A stretch of DNA of 36,496 nucleotides from Anaerozeibacter quisquiliarum (GCA_051162045.1 JBISDI010000039.1), one strand, 5' to 3'; shown: positions 7,931 to 17,079, counted from the first letter of the stretch. Notes: generated from the sequence alone by a model not told the origin. Program-made: numbers and translations.

Positions 7931-10900
7931 TTACGCCGCGGGGATTTCCTCCACCGGGGCTTCCTCGACGACTTCCACGACTTCTTCGGTCTCCTCGACC
8001 GGCTCGGTCACTTCGGTCTCGGGGATGATCTCTTCCGCACCCTTGATCTGGTTCGCTACCGTGAACTCGCAGCTCACGCTGATGCCGTTGTGCGCCGTGA
8101 AGGTTACGCTCGTCTTGCCTTCCTTCAGGCCCACGATGTAGCCCCTCGTGCCGCGGGTCGCAATGGTGGGATCTTCGATCTTCCAGCTGCCGCCCAGGAT
8201 CGTCGCCTTCGCAGGCGTCACCACCACTACGCGGGTGAGCACCTTGCTCTTCTTGCCAATCTTCACGGTCAGCGGGTTGCCGTCAAAGTCGATCCACTTC
8301 TTGCCCTGCTTGTATTGCAGCTTGACCTGCTCCGCCATCTTGCGGATCACCACGAGCTGCGTGACGGTCTTGCCGTCCACCTTCGCGGATACCGTGATGC
8401 GCGTGCTGCCGGCCTTCTTCAGGGTCGCTACGCCGTTCGCATCGATCGACAGCAGCTTCGACTTGCTGGACTTCCAGCCGGTCGCGGTGTAGCCCGGTAC
8501 GCTGAAGGTCGCAGTGCCATCGGTCAGGTTCAGCACATACACGCTCCTCTTCTTGTAGGGCTTCGCGTCGAACTTCGGGGTCTTGGTGTCAACGCTGATC
8601 TTCTTCTCGGCGGGCACCGGCGCTTCCTTCACGGTTACCGCCACGGTGCCGGTCTTGACGTCGGCGCAGCCTTCGGCGCTCACGGTTACGAACACATTGT
8701 ACACGCCGGTCGCTACGTCCTTGATGTTCAGGGTTACCTTGCCGTCGGAGCCAACGCTGGCAGAGAATCCGGCCACGGTGCCCTTCGGCGCGTCGCCCGT
8801 ACGGGTCGCGTCGACGGTCGCGGTCAGCGCGACGCCAGTCGCGGCAAAGTCAGCGCGGTTGCCGATGGTGCCCATGTCCACGGAACCGGTGGTGCCGGGG
8901 ACTTCGTAGGCGGCGGGGGTGCTGTCGGCGTAGGTGATGGCGGTCGGCTTCTCCGCGATCTTCAGCACATTGCCGTTGATCGTGCGGGACTCGTCCATTC
9001 CGCTAATCGAACGATTGCTACGAACAGCAATTCTCCAAGTGTAGCCGAAATCACTGATGGTCCTGTTGCCGACATCGGCAATGGTCATGCTCACGACGCC
9101 CTTGTTGTCAACCGTGAACTTGGGGTTAAGGGCTGTGAAGGTAGCAGGATTGCCTGACGCGCCCTCAACCGTAACCTTGTAGTAGTAGTTGATCTGGTCG
9201 TAGGTCTCGCCTTCGCCCGCAGTCAACTTGCCCAACTCAACGGTCAGGGCGGAATTCTCCACCGCCGCAAAGTCCTTAGTGGACGGAGTGTACACCGGAA
9301 CCTTCTTCGGTTCGGCCGGGATCGTCGTGGGATCGGCTTCGACGGTCACAATGGCCGTGGCTTTTACGCCGCCGACAGTGGCCGTGATGGTGGCCGTGCC
9401 CGCCTTCACCGCGGTAACCTTTCCAGCGTTGACCGTGGCGACCTTCTCGTCACTCGATGTCCAGACCTCGTTAACATGCGCGAGGACATCAGCCGGCGTT
9501 ACGACCAGTCCGAGATCCTGCTCATCGCCAATGCTCATGGTCAGCGCCGCCGGAGAGAGCTTCGCGCTGGTAACCTTGGCCGGTACGACCGTCACTTCAC
9601 AGGTAGCCGTAATGCTACCGGAAGTCGCGGTAATGGTGGCCTTGCCCGGAGCAACAGCTGTCACTTTGCCAGTGCTGGCATCAACCGTTGCGAACGCCTG
9701 CATGTCGCTAGTCCAAGTCACCGCTCCGGTCACGCCAATCGGGAGCAGGGTGGCCTTCAGTTCGAGCGTCTTGCCCATTTCCAGCTCAGCGCTGGTCTTG
9801 TTCAGCTCGATCTTGGCCAAGGCCAGAGCAAAGGTTACTTGTTGCGTCGCGTTCTCAGCGCTCACGTTGGTGCCCTTGAACGCCTTAGCGCGGATCGTCG
9901 TGGTCTTGGAAAGCTTGAGCGGGGTGCTGTACAGTGCGCTATCCTTGGTCGGCGTGGTATCGTCCAAGGTGTAGCGGATCTCAGCATTCGCCGTCGTCGT
10001 GGTTAGGGTGAACTCGCGTTCGGTAGTCAAGGTATCCGAAATGGTTTCGGCATTCCCTGCCACAGGTACCAAGCCAAGGACAGGGGCCTGCACCGTCGAG
10101 GTCGGACGATCGATTTCAACCTTGACCGATGTCTTCACCGGATGGCCATCGGCCGCGTTGGCCACCGTCGTGGCGGTTACGTAGGCAGAGTTGTCCGCGC
10201 CCGTAGCATCGTCGTACTTCACGGCGGTCAAAAGACCATCCGCAGTAACGGCGAGCTTGCTCTCAGGGCTGGTAGACCACTTTACTTTGTCGTTGTTGAC
10301 TGCCGCACCAGCAGCACCCTTAACAACCGCCGTAACCTGAAGGGTCTCGCCCTCTTTGATCTTGGCGCCAGTGTCAAGCGGGGAATCGCCAGCCTTAATG
10401 ACTAGGGTTTCGGGTTTCACTTCGGTCACAACAGCCTTTACGCTGTCGGTAAAGCCGCCGTCGACCGTCTTCACCGTAATGGTCGCTTCGCCGGCGTTGA
10501 CGCCGGTGATCTTGCCATCCTTGGCAACCGTAGCCACATTGGTGTTGCTGCTAGTCCAAGTGACGTTCTTGTTCGTTGTGGTGGCAGGCGCCCAGATAAG
10601 CGTCGGCGCGGCTACTTCGGCAACACCCGTAATAGCAACCTTGCCATCCGCATCAACAGAAGTAGCACCCTTGGTGATCTTGATGCCAGTCACCGCAACA
10701 GCACTGGTATAGATCTCGGTGACAGACTCGCTGTCGGTCATATCGACCTTTTTGGCCTGAGCCGTTATGATGTAGGTCTTACCGACAGGCACCTCATAGC
10801 TGAGAGCTGCGTCTGCGCCAAGTGTCTCAGTCTTGACGACACTACCATCAGCGGCATCCTTAACGGTATACGTTATCGCCGCACCAACCGTCGAGCACGA

Positions 10901-13030
10901 AACCTTGACCGTGCGATCCGCCACATCGGGCTTCGTGAATGTGGTGGACTCCGGCGTGAACACGGGGGTCGCCACCTTAGCCGAAGCGGGGGTGACCGTC
11001 ACGACGCAATCCTTGTAGAAACCGCCCTTGTCGCTTGTGGCACGGATGGTCGCGGTTCCTTCGTTTACACCGACCACAACGCCAGCGGTCACAGTTGCGA
11101 CAGTGGTGTTCGTGCTGGTGTAGGTGATGCCCTTCGCATCGTCAAATACGTTTTCGGGCAACACAGTGGCCTTCAGCGTGAAGCGCTCGCCTTTGCGGAC
11201 GGTCGCACTCGTCTGATCCACCGTGATGCCGGACACGGCAGGCTCGGTCACGGTGACCGTAACGACCGCATTCAGCTCGCCCCATACGTTCGCGAAGGTG
11301 ATCTTCTGCTTGCCAGCCTTCAGACCCTTAACGGTGTAGGTGCCGTCATCGTTCAGTGTGTTGCTGATGACAGCGCCAGTCGCTATTGTTTCCAGCGTGG
11401 CAGTTACTGCCTTATCAAGCTCGGCGGTTCCTTCGGGGGCGGTCAAGGTCACGGTGACCTTGGCTTCCTGAGAGCCGGCCAGGTTGATGGTCGCGGGCGT
11501 GGCCGTCAGCGCGGTCGCGGCCAAGCGGAACTTGAGCGCCTGACCAGTAGCGGCATCTGCACCCAGCGTACCCGGGGTAGCGTTGCCAAAGTACGCAATG
11601 GCCTTCACGGTCGTATCCTTGCTCACTGCGAAGGGCGTGTTGTTGTAGAGCTTACCGATGCCGGCGGCTTTATCGGGGGTCTTGCCATCGGTCGTATAGT
11701 AAATCTCAGCGCCCTTTGTCGCGGTGGACAGGGTCACGTTTACGGGAGTCTTGTAGCCCATTACGTCAGGGGCAGGATCCTCACCCTTAACAATCACGAC
11801 TTCCTTGCCGTCGGTGGTCAGCACGACCGGGCGAACCGTAGTAAACGTAGTCGGTTGAATTACGTAAAGCTCGGTGTCGACCGCCGGGGTGCCATCGGCT
11901 TTCTTCGCGGTCGAAGTGAACTGCACCTTGACAGTGCCTTCTTTAATGCCTTCGAGCAAGCCCTTGGAGCTTATGGTCGCGATGGTGCCGGCAGAAACCG
12001 ACATACCAAAACGATCCCACGCTTCCACAATCCGCCAAGAACCGGTCTGGTCGCTGGTGGTAGTGGGCGCCCAAGTCACCGCAAGCTGCTCGGCCTCGCC
12101 GATCTGGGTCGGGTAAGCTTGGAGCTTCTTGCCGGCGTCGGAGGGGTCTACAACGTGGGAATCCACCTGGCTGGCGTCCAATGCATTGATGCTCACACTA
12201 GTGGGCAACACCGGGTTGACTGTGATCTTCAACGTTCTGGCGTAGCCACCCGCCTTGGCCGTGATGGTCGCTTCGCCGACCTTCAGCGCTTCGACTTTCG
12301 CGTAATGGGTGCTCTTGGTGGGATCAGTAGCGGCGTCATTCGCGCTACCGATCGAAGTCACCTTCACAACAGCTTCGTTGTTGCTCTCCCAAGTGACGAC
12401 TTTGTCGGCCGTTATAGTGATCCCATTCGTGCCCTGGGCGGGGGTGAGTTCCACCGTCAGAGCCGAGTTATTGCTAGCATCGGTCAGTGTACCAACGACC
12501 ATCGTGTTCTTGTCGTGGTCGATGCCCGTCACAGCGGTGCCGTTCCATTTGATGGGCGTACTCATGGAATCGACTGGCTTCGTCGCCTTTACGGCGATTA
12601 CGGAAGATTTGTCAGCGGCACCCGAACCCTTCTGCATGTCAATAGCATAAGCTGTGGTGTCAACCGCGTCAGCGGTATAGACCACCAACTTCGTGTCAGT
12701 AACCGCCGGCGTAAACTCGGCATATAACGTATCGCCTTGCACATACGTTTTGCCCGCCGCCAAAGTCGTGGTTTCCAAATCAACTTTGACAACGCCCGTT
12801 AGCGCATTGGCAATACTGCCGTTGTTGAGCTTATTGCCCGCGAGCAAGAAGTGACCCAAAACAAAGTTCTGGTACGTCTTCCCCGCTTCGAGGATAAACT
12901 CGGTCTTTTCCCGGACAAAGGTCACGATAGGACCCACTGCCTTAGGAACCGGCGCAGCCATCGCCGCGCCCGTAAAGAGCGTGGACAACAGCGTCAGCAC
13001 CAGTACCAGAGATAACCACCTTTTGGTCAT
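7931..13030 (-). CDS. large secreted BIG2/Ig-like repeat surface protein
   Basis: A 1,699-residue exported protein. A clear signal peptide (MTKRWLSLVLVLTLLSTLF, cleavage near AMA-AP at about residue 26) is followed by many beta-sandwich repeats. At least six bacterial Ig-like group 2 units show the 'W.S.N..VA.V...G.V.G...G.A.IT' pattern, at about residues 200-265, 595-670, 780-860, 1070-1145, 1150-1225 and 1500-1545. Interspersed are chitobiase C-terminal-like modules (AEIYYTTDGKTP near 438; AEIRYTLDDTTPT near 1017; a third, divergent, near 700). The tail is acidic and Glu/Val/Pro-rich. I see no SLH, LPXTG or catalytic domain, so attachment is unknown. An adhesin or cell-surface scaffold is the likely role. 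Third positions are less uniformly GC here, with occasional TTG/GTA codons. GGAGGTG lies eight bases before ATG. Confidence 0.88.
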   Translation of the reverse strand: MTKRWLSLVLVLTLLSTLFTGAAMAAPVPKAVGPIVTFVREKTEFILEAGKTYQNFVLGHFLLAGNKLNNGSIANALTGVVKVDLETTTLAAGKTYVQGDTLYAEFTPAVTDTKLVVYTADAVDTTAYAIDMQKGSGAADKSSVIAVKATKPVDSMSTPIKWNGTAVTGIDHDKNTMVVGTLTDASNNSALTVELTPAQGTNGITITADKVVTWESNNEAVVKVTSIGSANDAATDPTKSTHYAKVEALKVGEATITAKAGGYARTLKITVNPVLPTSVSINALDASQVDSHVVDPSDAGKKLQAYPTQIGEAEQLAVTWAPTTTSDQTGSWRIVEAWDRFGMSVSAGTIATISSKGLLEGIKEGTVKVQFTSTAKKADGTPAVDTELYVIQPTTFTTVRPVVLTTDGKEVVIVKGEDPAPDVMGYKTPVNVTLSTATKGAEIYYTTDGKTPDKAAGIGKLYNNTPFAVSKDTTVKAIAYFGNATPGTLGADAATGQALKFRLAATALTATPATINLAGSQEAKVTVTLTAPEGTAELDKAVTATLETIATGAVISNTLNDDGTYTVKGLKAGKQKITFANVWGELNAVVTVTVTEPAVSGITVDQTSATVRKGERFTLKATVLPENVFDDAKGITYTSTNTTVATVTAGVVVGVNEGTATIRATSDKGGFYKDCVVTVTPASAKVATPVFTPESTTFTKPDVADRTVKVSCSTVGAAITYTVKDAADGSVVKTETLGADAALSYEVPVGKTYIITAQAKKVDMTDSESVTEIYTSAVAVTGIKITKGATSVDADGKVAITGVAEVAAPTLIWAPATTTNKNVTWTSSNTNVATVAKDGKITGVNAGEATITVKTVDGGFTDSVKAVVTEVKPETLVIKAGDSPLDTGAKIKEGETLQVTAVVKGAAGAAVNNDKVKWSTSPESKLAVTADGLLTAVKYDDATGADNSAYVTATTVANAADGHPVKTSVKVEIDRPTSTVQAPVLGLVPVAGNAETISDTLTTEREFTLTTTTANAEIRYTLDDTTPTKDSALYSTPLKLSKTTTIRAKAFKGTNVSAENATQQVTFALALAKIELNKTSAELEMGKTLELKATLLPIGVTGAVTWTSDMQAFATVDASTGKVTAVAPGKATITATSGSITATCEVTVVPAKVTSAKLSPAALTMSIGDEQDLGLVVTPADVLAHVNEVWTSSDEKVATVNAGKVTAVKAGTATITATVGGVKATAIVTVEADPTTIPAEPKKVPVYTPSTKDFAAVENSALTVELGKLTAGEGETYDQINYYYKVTVEGASGNPATFTALNPKFTVDNKGVVSMTIADVGNRTISDFGYTWRIAVRSNRSISGMDESRTINGNVLKIAEKPTAITYADSTPAAYEVPGTTGSVDMGTIGNRADFAATGVALTATVDATRTGDAPKGTVAGFSASVGSDGKVTLNIKDVATGVYNVFVTVSAEGCADVKTGTVAVTVKEAPVPAEKKISVDTKTPKFDAKPYKKRSVYVLNLTDGTATFSVPGYTATGWKSSKSKLLSIDANGVATLKKAGSTRITVSAKVDGKTVTQLVVIRKMAEQVKLQYKQGKKWIDFDGNPLTVKIGKKSKVLTRVVVVTPAKATILGGSWKIEDPTIATRGTRGYIVGLKEGKTSVTFTAHNGISVSCEFTVANQIKGAEEIIPETEVTEPVEETEEVVEVVEEAPVEEIPAA

Positions 13031-13056
13031 GGATTAAACACCTCCATAAAAATGTG

Positions 13057-13076
13057 GGATACCGATAGGCGTATCC
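13057..13076 (-). promoter_or_regulatory. leader inverted repeat of the BIG2 gene
   Basis: GGATAC (13057-13062) and GTATCC (13071-13076) form a perfect 6-bp inverted repeat with an 8-nt centre. It lies between the promoter -10 box and the ribosome binding site (13039-13047). It could be an operator just downstream of the start site or an mRNA-stabilising hairpin. Confidence 0.5.
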
Positions 13077-13088
13077 TATACGATACCA

Positions 13089-13117
13089 ATTATAGCCAGA
13101 TGAAATGGAATTGTCAA
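13089..13117 (-). promoter_or_regulatory. perfect consensus sigma-A promoter of the BIG2 gene
   Basis: Minus strand: TTGACA (13112-13117), 17-nt spacer, TATAAT (13089-13094). Both boxes and spacing match the vegetative consensus exactly, predicting very strong basal expression, with transcription starting near 13082. Confidence 0.9.
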
Positions 13118-13416
13118 CAAGTATTTACAATTTTTTGCGGGCTTAACCTGGGCCGGAGGGGATCGGTTCCGGTCTATCCATATAATAGGAAGTAATTTCT
13201 CCGTCCCTCTCCTTTTTCCCTGCTCCGGCATTTTATTTAACGAAACAATTGTCTCAGAATCGAAATAACCGACCAAAGTCTGCGCGCTATGTTGTGGTCG
13301 CTCCTGTGGGCAAGCACAAAATACAGCCGGGTGAAGGGCGGCCGCGGCGCGCGAATATGCCTTCGGCACGTGAAATGCACCCGCGCATATAGAGTGGAAC
13401 AGACCAAGGTCTGCCC
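13118..13416. other. gene-free stretch upstream of the BIG2 promoter
   Basis: No ORF here has family resemblance; those reported by simple ORF finding overlap each other in different frames. It holds AT-rich DNA next to the promoter and one GTGAAATG copy (13370-13377) of the motif repeated at 13637-13682. A regulatory function is possible but unsupported. Confidence 0.4.
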
Positions 13417-13620
13417 ATTCCCCTCCTCGGAGGGGTGGCGCGGAGCGACGGGGTGGTGAGCCTGATGGCAGGACCAGATGAAGCCGGATAGGACGGGGGA
13501 CGCCCTGCGGGGGTTACCACCCCGCCTGCGGGCACCCCTCCTGGGAGGGGAAGTGGGGGGATACGGGCCCGCGGGGCACCACCCCGGCGCTGCGCGCCAT
13601 CCCTCCATAAAGGGGAGGGC
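13417..13620. repeat. GC-rich mosaic repeat, locus 2
   Basis: Contains CCCCTCCTCGGAGGGG, the complement of the CACCACCCCGTCGCTCCGCG module, and an inverted copy of the tandem-unit module (ACCACCCCGCCTGCGGGC followed by CCCCTCCTGGGAGGGG). The two modules are the reverse complement of their arrangement at locus 1. A variant GGCGCTGCGCGCC palindrome lies near 13590. It lies between the BIG2 promoter region and the PIN pseudogene. Confidence 0.85.
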
Positions 13621-13636
13621 ATTGCCGCTGCGCGGT

Positions 13637-13696
13637 GTGAAATGTACCTGTAATACGTGAAATGCGCCATGCGCGTGAAATGTGCTCACGCGCATG
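13637..13696. repeat. short GTGAAATG repeats with an 11-bp inverted repeat
   Basis: GTGAAATG occurs at 13637-13644, 13657-13664 and 13675-13682, i.e. at 20- and 18-bp intervals; a further copy lies at 13370. The last copy sits in a perfect inverted repeat, CATGCGCGTGA / TCACGCGCATG (13668-13678 and 13686-13696) with a 7-nt loop. Too few and too close to be CRISPR repeats; they may be an iteron- or operator-like cluster or a dispersed palindrome. Confidence 0.6.
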
Positions 13697-13764
13697 GGAT
13701 GGGGGCGAGCGAGACCGGCCCTATCTTCCCGTTTGGAGGGGATTCGTTCTGCGCGGCTTGAGAT

Positions 13765-14131
13765 TTATGGGTCTACGCCAACAAGCTTTAGGTATTGTGC
13801 CGCGGTGATCGTCTGGGGCGCTCCAAATCGAGCCTCGGGAAGTGTTTATCTCCGCTGATGATGTCCGCGTCGGCCAAGATCGCCGCGTTGAGAATTGGCT
13901 GATCCTTCGGGTTTTCAGGGTATTCCGGCGCGGCGACCAACTCACAGCCCCTCTCCGCCAGAAAGGCGTCGATATCGCGCGATGTCCCGGGACATCGCGC
14001 GACCCGCAGATGTTACGATCGCTCAAGACGAGTTCATGGTTCCGTGCCGCGTGAAGCAGGGCAAGCGCCGGCTTGGCGTGCGGAAAGAGCAGCGCCGAAA
14101 TTAAGATGTTGGTATCCGTAAGTATCTTCAT
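13765..14131 (-). pseudogene. decayed PIN-domain toxin (VapC-like)
   Basis: Residues 1-41 from ATG 14131 (MKILTDTNILISALLFP, then ALALLHAARNHELVLSDRNI) are a classic PIN-domain start with the first catalytic Asp. The frame then breaks. A second frame from 13973 gives AFLAERGCELVAAPEYPENP, KDQPILNAAILADADIISGD and KHFPRLDLERP, including the conserved central and C-terminal acidic residues of PIN ribonucleases. A third frame from about 13813 gives TITAAQYLKLVGVDP and a stop at 13765. At least two frameshifts are therefore needed. Roughly 45 bp of expected sequence between the first two parts is replaced by a perfect 28-bp palindrome. Such proteins normally cleave RNA; this copy cannot make an intact one. 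An antitoxin remnant lies just upstream. Confidence 0.8.
13975..14002. repeat. perfect 28-bp palindrome at the PIN gene break
   Basis: The half-site TCGCGCGATGTCCC is followed directly by its exact complement, with no spacer. It lies exactly where the PIN reading frame shifts and family residues are missing. It may be a deletion/inversion scar formed by fold-back replication, or the footprint of a small palindromic insertion. Confidence 0.9.
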
Positions 14132-14161
14132 GGCCCCAATTCTCCCCGTAGCGCGCTTCGT

Positions 14162-14299
14162 CTACCAGGGCCGAACGTCTTCGTCGCTTGCTACGCCCAT
14201 CTGCTGTGCCACGCCGCGCAGGGCGTTCTGCGCCTTGAAAATCGCGCTCTCCGAGGCGTTGCCGATGACGATCTCTCCATTATCGCGCCTGAGGAACGG
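14162..14299 (-). pseudogene. antitoxin remnant (AbrB/MazE-type C-terminal part)
   Basis: Minus-strand translation from 14299 reads PFLRRDNGEIVIGNASES then AIFKAQNALRGVAQQMGV and ASDEDVRPW before TAG at 14162. The 'G.IVIGNAS...A...AQ.A..G.A...GV..DEDV' pattern is that of the C-terminal half of AbrB-fold antitoxins that precede PIN toxins in clostridia. A TAA lies immediately upstream in frame, and the DNA-binding N-terminal half is missing. A one-base shift near 14170 restores ALVDEARYG, the expected end, overlapping the toxin start. This explains why a toxin relic is present. Confidence 0.65.
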
Positions 14300-14338
14300 T
14301 TATAAGCAGACGGCGCATCGGCGCGACCGATATTGATT

Positions 14339-14366
14339 CGCCCCGTCCGCTTGCGCGGACGGGGCG
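14339..14366 (-). terminator. hairpin after the penicillin-binding protein gene
   Basis: A perfect 12-bp stem (CGCCCCGTCCGC and its complement) with a 4-nt loop lies 4 bp past the stop codon. On the minus strand it is followed by AATCAATATC rather than a T run, so it is a stable 3' end, but not a canonical intrinsic terminator. Confidence 0.7.
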
Positions 14367-14370
14367 ACGC

Positions 14371-16995
14371 TTATCGCACCTTCTTCAAATACTGTTGCAA
14401 CTGCTTGCCGTACTTCTTGATGGCCTTGAGCGACTGGTTGTCCACGGCCTTCTGCGTATTGTTGCGCAGGCCGGTGAGCTTCTTCTCCTGAGCGCCGGTC
14501 AGGCCGCCCTCGGCAAGGCGCTGGTCGGCGCGGGCGATCAGGCTCTCGGCGGTGGCGGTGGCGCCGGCCAGTTGGTCGGCGTTTTGCTCGCCCTGGCCGC
14601 CCCCGCGGCCGCACATGTCGCAGATGCCGATCGTGGACGCCACCTTGTCGGTGGACGCGCCCTTGAAGTACTCGATCACGTCCCCATAGGGGGGGAAGCG
14701 CAGCGGGTGACCCTCGGGCAGGTAGATCGTGCCATAGCGCCTGACGGTCTGGCAGTAGGGGCCGGGGGCCTTCTTCGAGCGCGCGCACAGCTCGATCGTG
14801 CGGTGCATGTTGCATGGCTCGGTGGGCTCCGTGCCGGCCAGGTAGTAGTCGGTCGTGATGCCGTAACCGTTCACGTCGTGCATGCAGGCACGGGTGGGCT
14901 TCATGCCCGATACCGCGCAGGCGTCGGCCTTGACCAGGCCATAGTTGGCGGGGCTGCCCGGCATGATCGGCCGATCCTCGGTCGCGCCGGTCATGCTGTG
15001 CACCTTCTGCATGATCGCCGCCCACAGCGGAGCCGCGTAGGCGCCGCCGGTGGAGTTGGAGGCCAGCGGGGCGAAGGTGTCGCTGCCGATCCACACCGCC
15101 CCGGAATAGTAGCCGGTCATGCCGGCGAAGGACACGCCGCGGTAGTCGCTGTGGGTGCCGGTCTTGCCGGCTACGGTCATGCCGCCGAAGTTGGCGCGCT
15201 TGCCCGTGCCCTCGTCGGACACGCACTGGCGCAGCACGTTCACCAGCATAAAGGCGGTCGATTCCTTGAACACCTGACGGCGGATTTGAGACTGGCGGGC
15301 GTCGATGTACACTGAGCCGTCGGGGGCGATCACCTTGGTGAAGGCATAGGGCTCGAGGTACTGCCCGCCGTCCGCAATCGCGCCGAAGGCGGCGGCCATC
15401 TCGATCATCGTGGGGTTCGACGCGCCCAGCGCCAGCCCCGCGCCGGTGGGCGAGATGTTGGCCTTGCTGATGCCCAGCTTTTGCAGGTAGTTGACCGAGT
15501 TCTCGATGCCGACGTAGCCAAACAGCGTCTGCGCCGCGGCGGTGTTGTGCGACTTGACCATCGCCAGGCGCATCGACTCGACGCCGTTATAGGAGCCGTT
15601 CTCGCTGAAGTTGGCGGGATAGCCCTTGACGCTGTCCCAGCCCTCGATCTTCAGCGGCGCGTTGATTACCGGGCTGCCCGGCGAGTTGCCCAGGTCAAAC
15701 GCCGGGCCGTAGACCGAGAGCGGCTTGATCGACGAGCCGACCGGCATGGGCGATTTGTACGCGCGGTTGAGCTGCTTGCGCTGCGTGGGCTCGGCGCGCC
15801 CGCCGATGATCGCGACCAGTTCGCCCGTGTGCCAGTCCATGACGGCGGCCGCGGCCTGCGGCTGCGCCACCTTGAGGAATTCACCGTTGCCGAGCGGGGC
15901 CTTGGTCGACTGGTCCTTCTTCTGCCGGGTGGTGGGGTAATCCTTCCAGTCGGTGACGGTCTGCTGCACGGCCTTTTGCAGCGCCGGGTCGAGGCAGGTG
16001 TAGATGCGGTAGCCGCCGGTGCGCAGCTTGTTCTCCATGGCGGCTCGGTTGGTGGCGTTATCGCTCAGGCCTTCCATGCGCAGCATGCGCGTGACCACGT
16101 CGTAGATGGCGTACTCGACGTAGTAAGCGTTGTCGTACATCCGATTGGGGAAGGCCGATTTCTCGAGCACGGACAGTCTGTCGTTGAGCGCGTCGTTGTA
16201 CTCTTCGAACGTGACGCGGCCCTGCGCGTACATCTTTTGCAGCACGCTGTCGGTCTTTTTGTCGAGGATCTCGGGGGTGGGCGGCTGCTTCTCGTAGTAG
16301 TTGCGGCGGGGGTTGTACCACCAGGGGTCGCGGATGATGCCCGCAATCGCCGCGCACTCGCGCAGACTGAGTTCGGAGAGTTTCTTGCCGAAATAGTCCA
16401 TCGCGGCCACCTTGACGCCGTAGTTGTTGCCGCCCAGGAAGATGGCGTTCATGTAGGCCAGCAGAATCTGGTCCTTGGTCAGGTGGCGCTCGAGCTGCAG
16501 CGCCAGGTAGGCCTCTTGGAGCTTGCGCTTGTAGTTGGGGTCGAGGCTGAACATGCTGACCTTGACCAACTGCTGGGTGATCGTCGAGCCGCCCTGCGCC
16601 GTGTCTTTGAACAGGTTGCTGACCAGCGCGCCGAAGATGCGCTTGACGTCCACGCCGTTGTGGCTGTAGAAGCGCTGATCCTCGACGGCCACGACGGCCT
16701 TCTTGAGATTTTCGGGGATCTCATCCCAAGTGGCGTCGATGCGGTTCTCGCTGCCCTTGAAGTCGGTAATCAGATCCCCGTTGCGGTCGTAGATGAACGA
16801 GGTCTTGGCGGTGGCGCTGAAGGCGTTCAAATCGAGTTGGGGCGCGGTTTCCACCCACGCCTTCGCCACGCCCATCAGCACGCCCGCGCCGGTGACGCTC
16901 AAGATCAGGATCGCGATGAACAACAGCTTGGCCGTGGTCAGGATGACCGACAACAGGAAGTTGCCGTCGCCGGTGCGCGGTTTGAACAAGCTCAT
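14371..16995 (-). CDS. class A penicillin-binding protein (PBP1A-like)
   Basis: A bifunctional peptidoglycan synthase of 874 residues that polymerises lipid II and cross-links the stem peptides outside the membrane. A single membrane anchor (about residues 14-40) is followed by the glycosyltransferase domain, with catalytic Glu in VAVEDQRFYSHNG (about 100), then GGSTITQQLVK and the RKLQEAYLALQLER block. The transpeptidase has SSIK (about 418, active Ser), SHN (about 480) and KTGT (about 610). A Cys-containing linker and a Gln/Lys-rich coiled-coil tail (about 800-874) extend the C-terminus. AGGAGG seven bases before ATG 16995 sets the start, although the frame is open to 17064. It is divergent from yunB across a short, probably shared control region. 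Confidence 0.94.
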   Translation of the reverse strand: MSLFKPRTGDGNFLLSVILTTAKLLFIAILILSVTGAGVLMGVAKAWVETAPQLDLNAFSATAKTSFIYDRNGDLITDFKGSENRIDATWDEIPENLKKAVVAVEDQRFYSHNGVDVKRIFGALVSNLFKDTAQGGSTITQQLVKVSMFSLDPNYKRKLQEAYLALQLERHLTKDQILLAYMNAIFLGGNNYGVKVAAMDYFGKKLSELSLRECAAIAGIIRDPWWYNPRRNYYEKQPPTPEILDKKTDSVLQKMYAQGRVTFEEYNDALNDRLSVLEKSAFPNRMYDNAYYVEYAIYDVVTRMLRMEGLSDNATNRAAMENKLRTGGYRIYTCLDPALQKAVQQTVTDWKDYPTTRQKKDQSTKAPLGNGEFLKVAQPQAAAAVMDWHTGELVAIIGGRAEPTQRKQLNRAYKSPMPVGSSIKPLSVYGPAFDLGNSPGSPVINAPLKIEGWDSVKGYPANFSENGSYNGVESMRLAMVKSHNTAAAQTLFGYVGIENSVNYLQKLGISKANISPTGAGLALGASNPTMIEMAAAFGAIADGGQYLEPYAFTKVIAPDGSVYIDARQSQIRRQVFKESTAFMLVNVLRQCVSDEGTGKRANFGGMTVAGKTGTHSDYRGVSFAGMTGYYSGAVWIGSDTFAPLASNSTGGAYAAPLWAAIMQKVHSMTGATEDRPIMPGSPANYGLVKADACAVSGMKPTRACMHDVNGYGITTDYYLAGTEPTEPCNMHRTIELCARSKKAPGPYCQTVRRYGTIYLPEGHPLRFPPYGDVIEYFKGASTDKVASTIGICDMCGRGGGQGEQNADQLAGATATAESLIARADQRLAEGGLTGAQEKKLTGLRNNTQKAVDNQSLKAIKKYGKQLQQYLKKVR

Positions 16996-17027
16996 GAATA
17001 TTCCTCCTGGCGGGATCAGGTATCGCA

Positions 17028-17056
17028 AGTATAGCACAAAGGGGCGGCGCAGGGTA
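17028..17056 (-). promoter_or_regulatory. weak candidate promoter for the PBP gene
   Basis: Minus strand TATACT (17028-17033) is a good -10 box 33 bp upstream of the ATG. The -35 position (17051-17056, TACCCT) matches poorly, so this may depend on an activator or another sigma factor. Confidence 0.35.
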
Positions 17057-17079
17057 TCTTTCACGCGTTAAGTAATCTG

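Noticed and set aside
13237..13695. Overlapping minus-strand ORFs (152 and 127 codons) upstream of the BIG2 gene
   Set aside because: They span mosaic repeat locus 2 and have no recognisable domain or start signal.
13637..13696. GTGAAATG repeats as plasmid-type iterons or an origin
   Set aside because: Only three close copies, with no replication gene nearby; reported as a short repeat instead.
15481..17034. 517-codon plus-strand ORF opposite the PBP gene
   Set aside because: Mirror ORF caused by GC-biased third positions; His/Val/Arg-rich, no motifs, while the minus strand has full PBP motifs.
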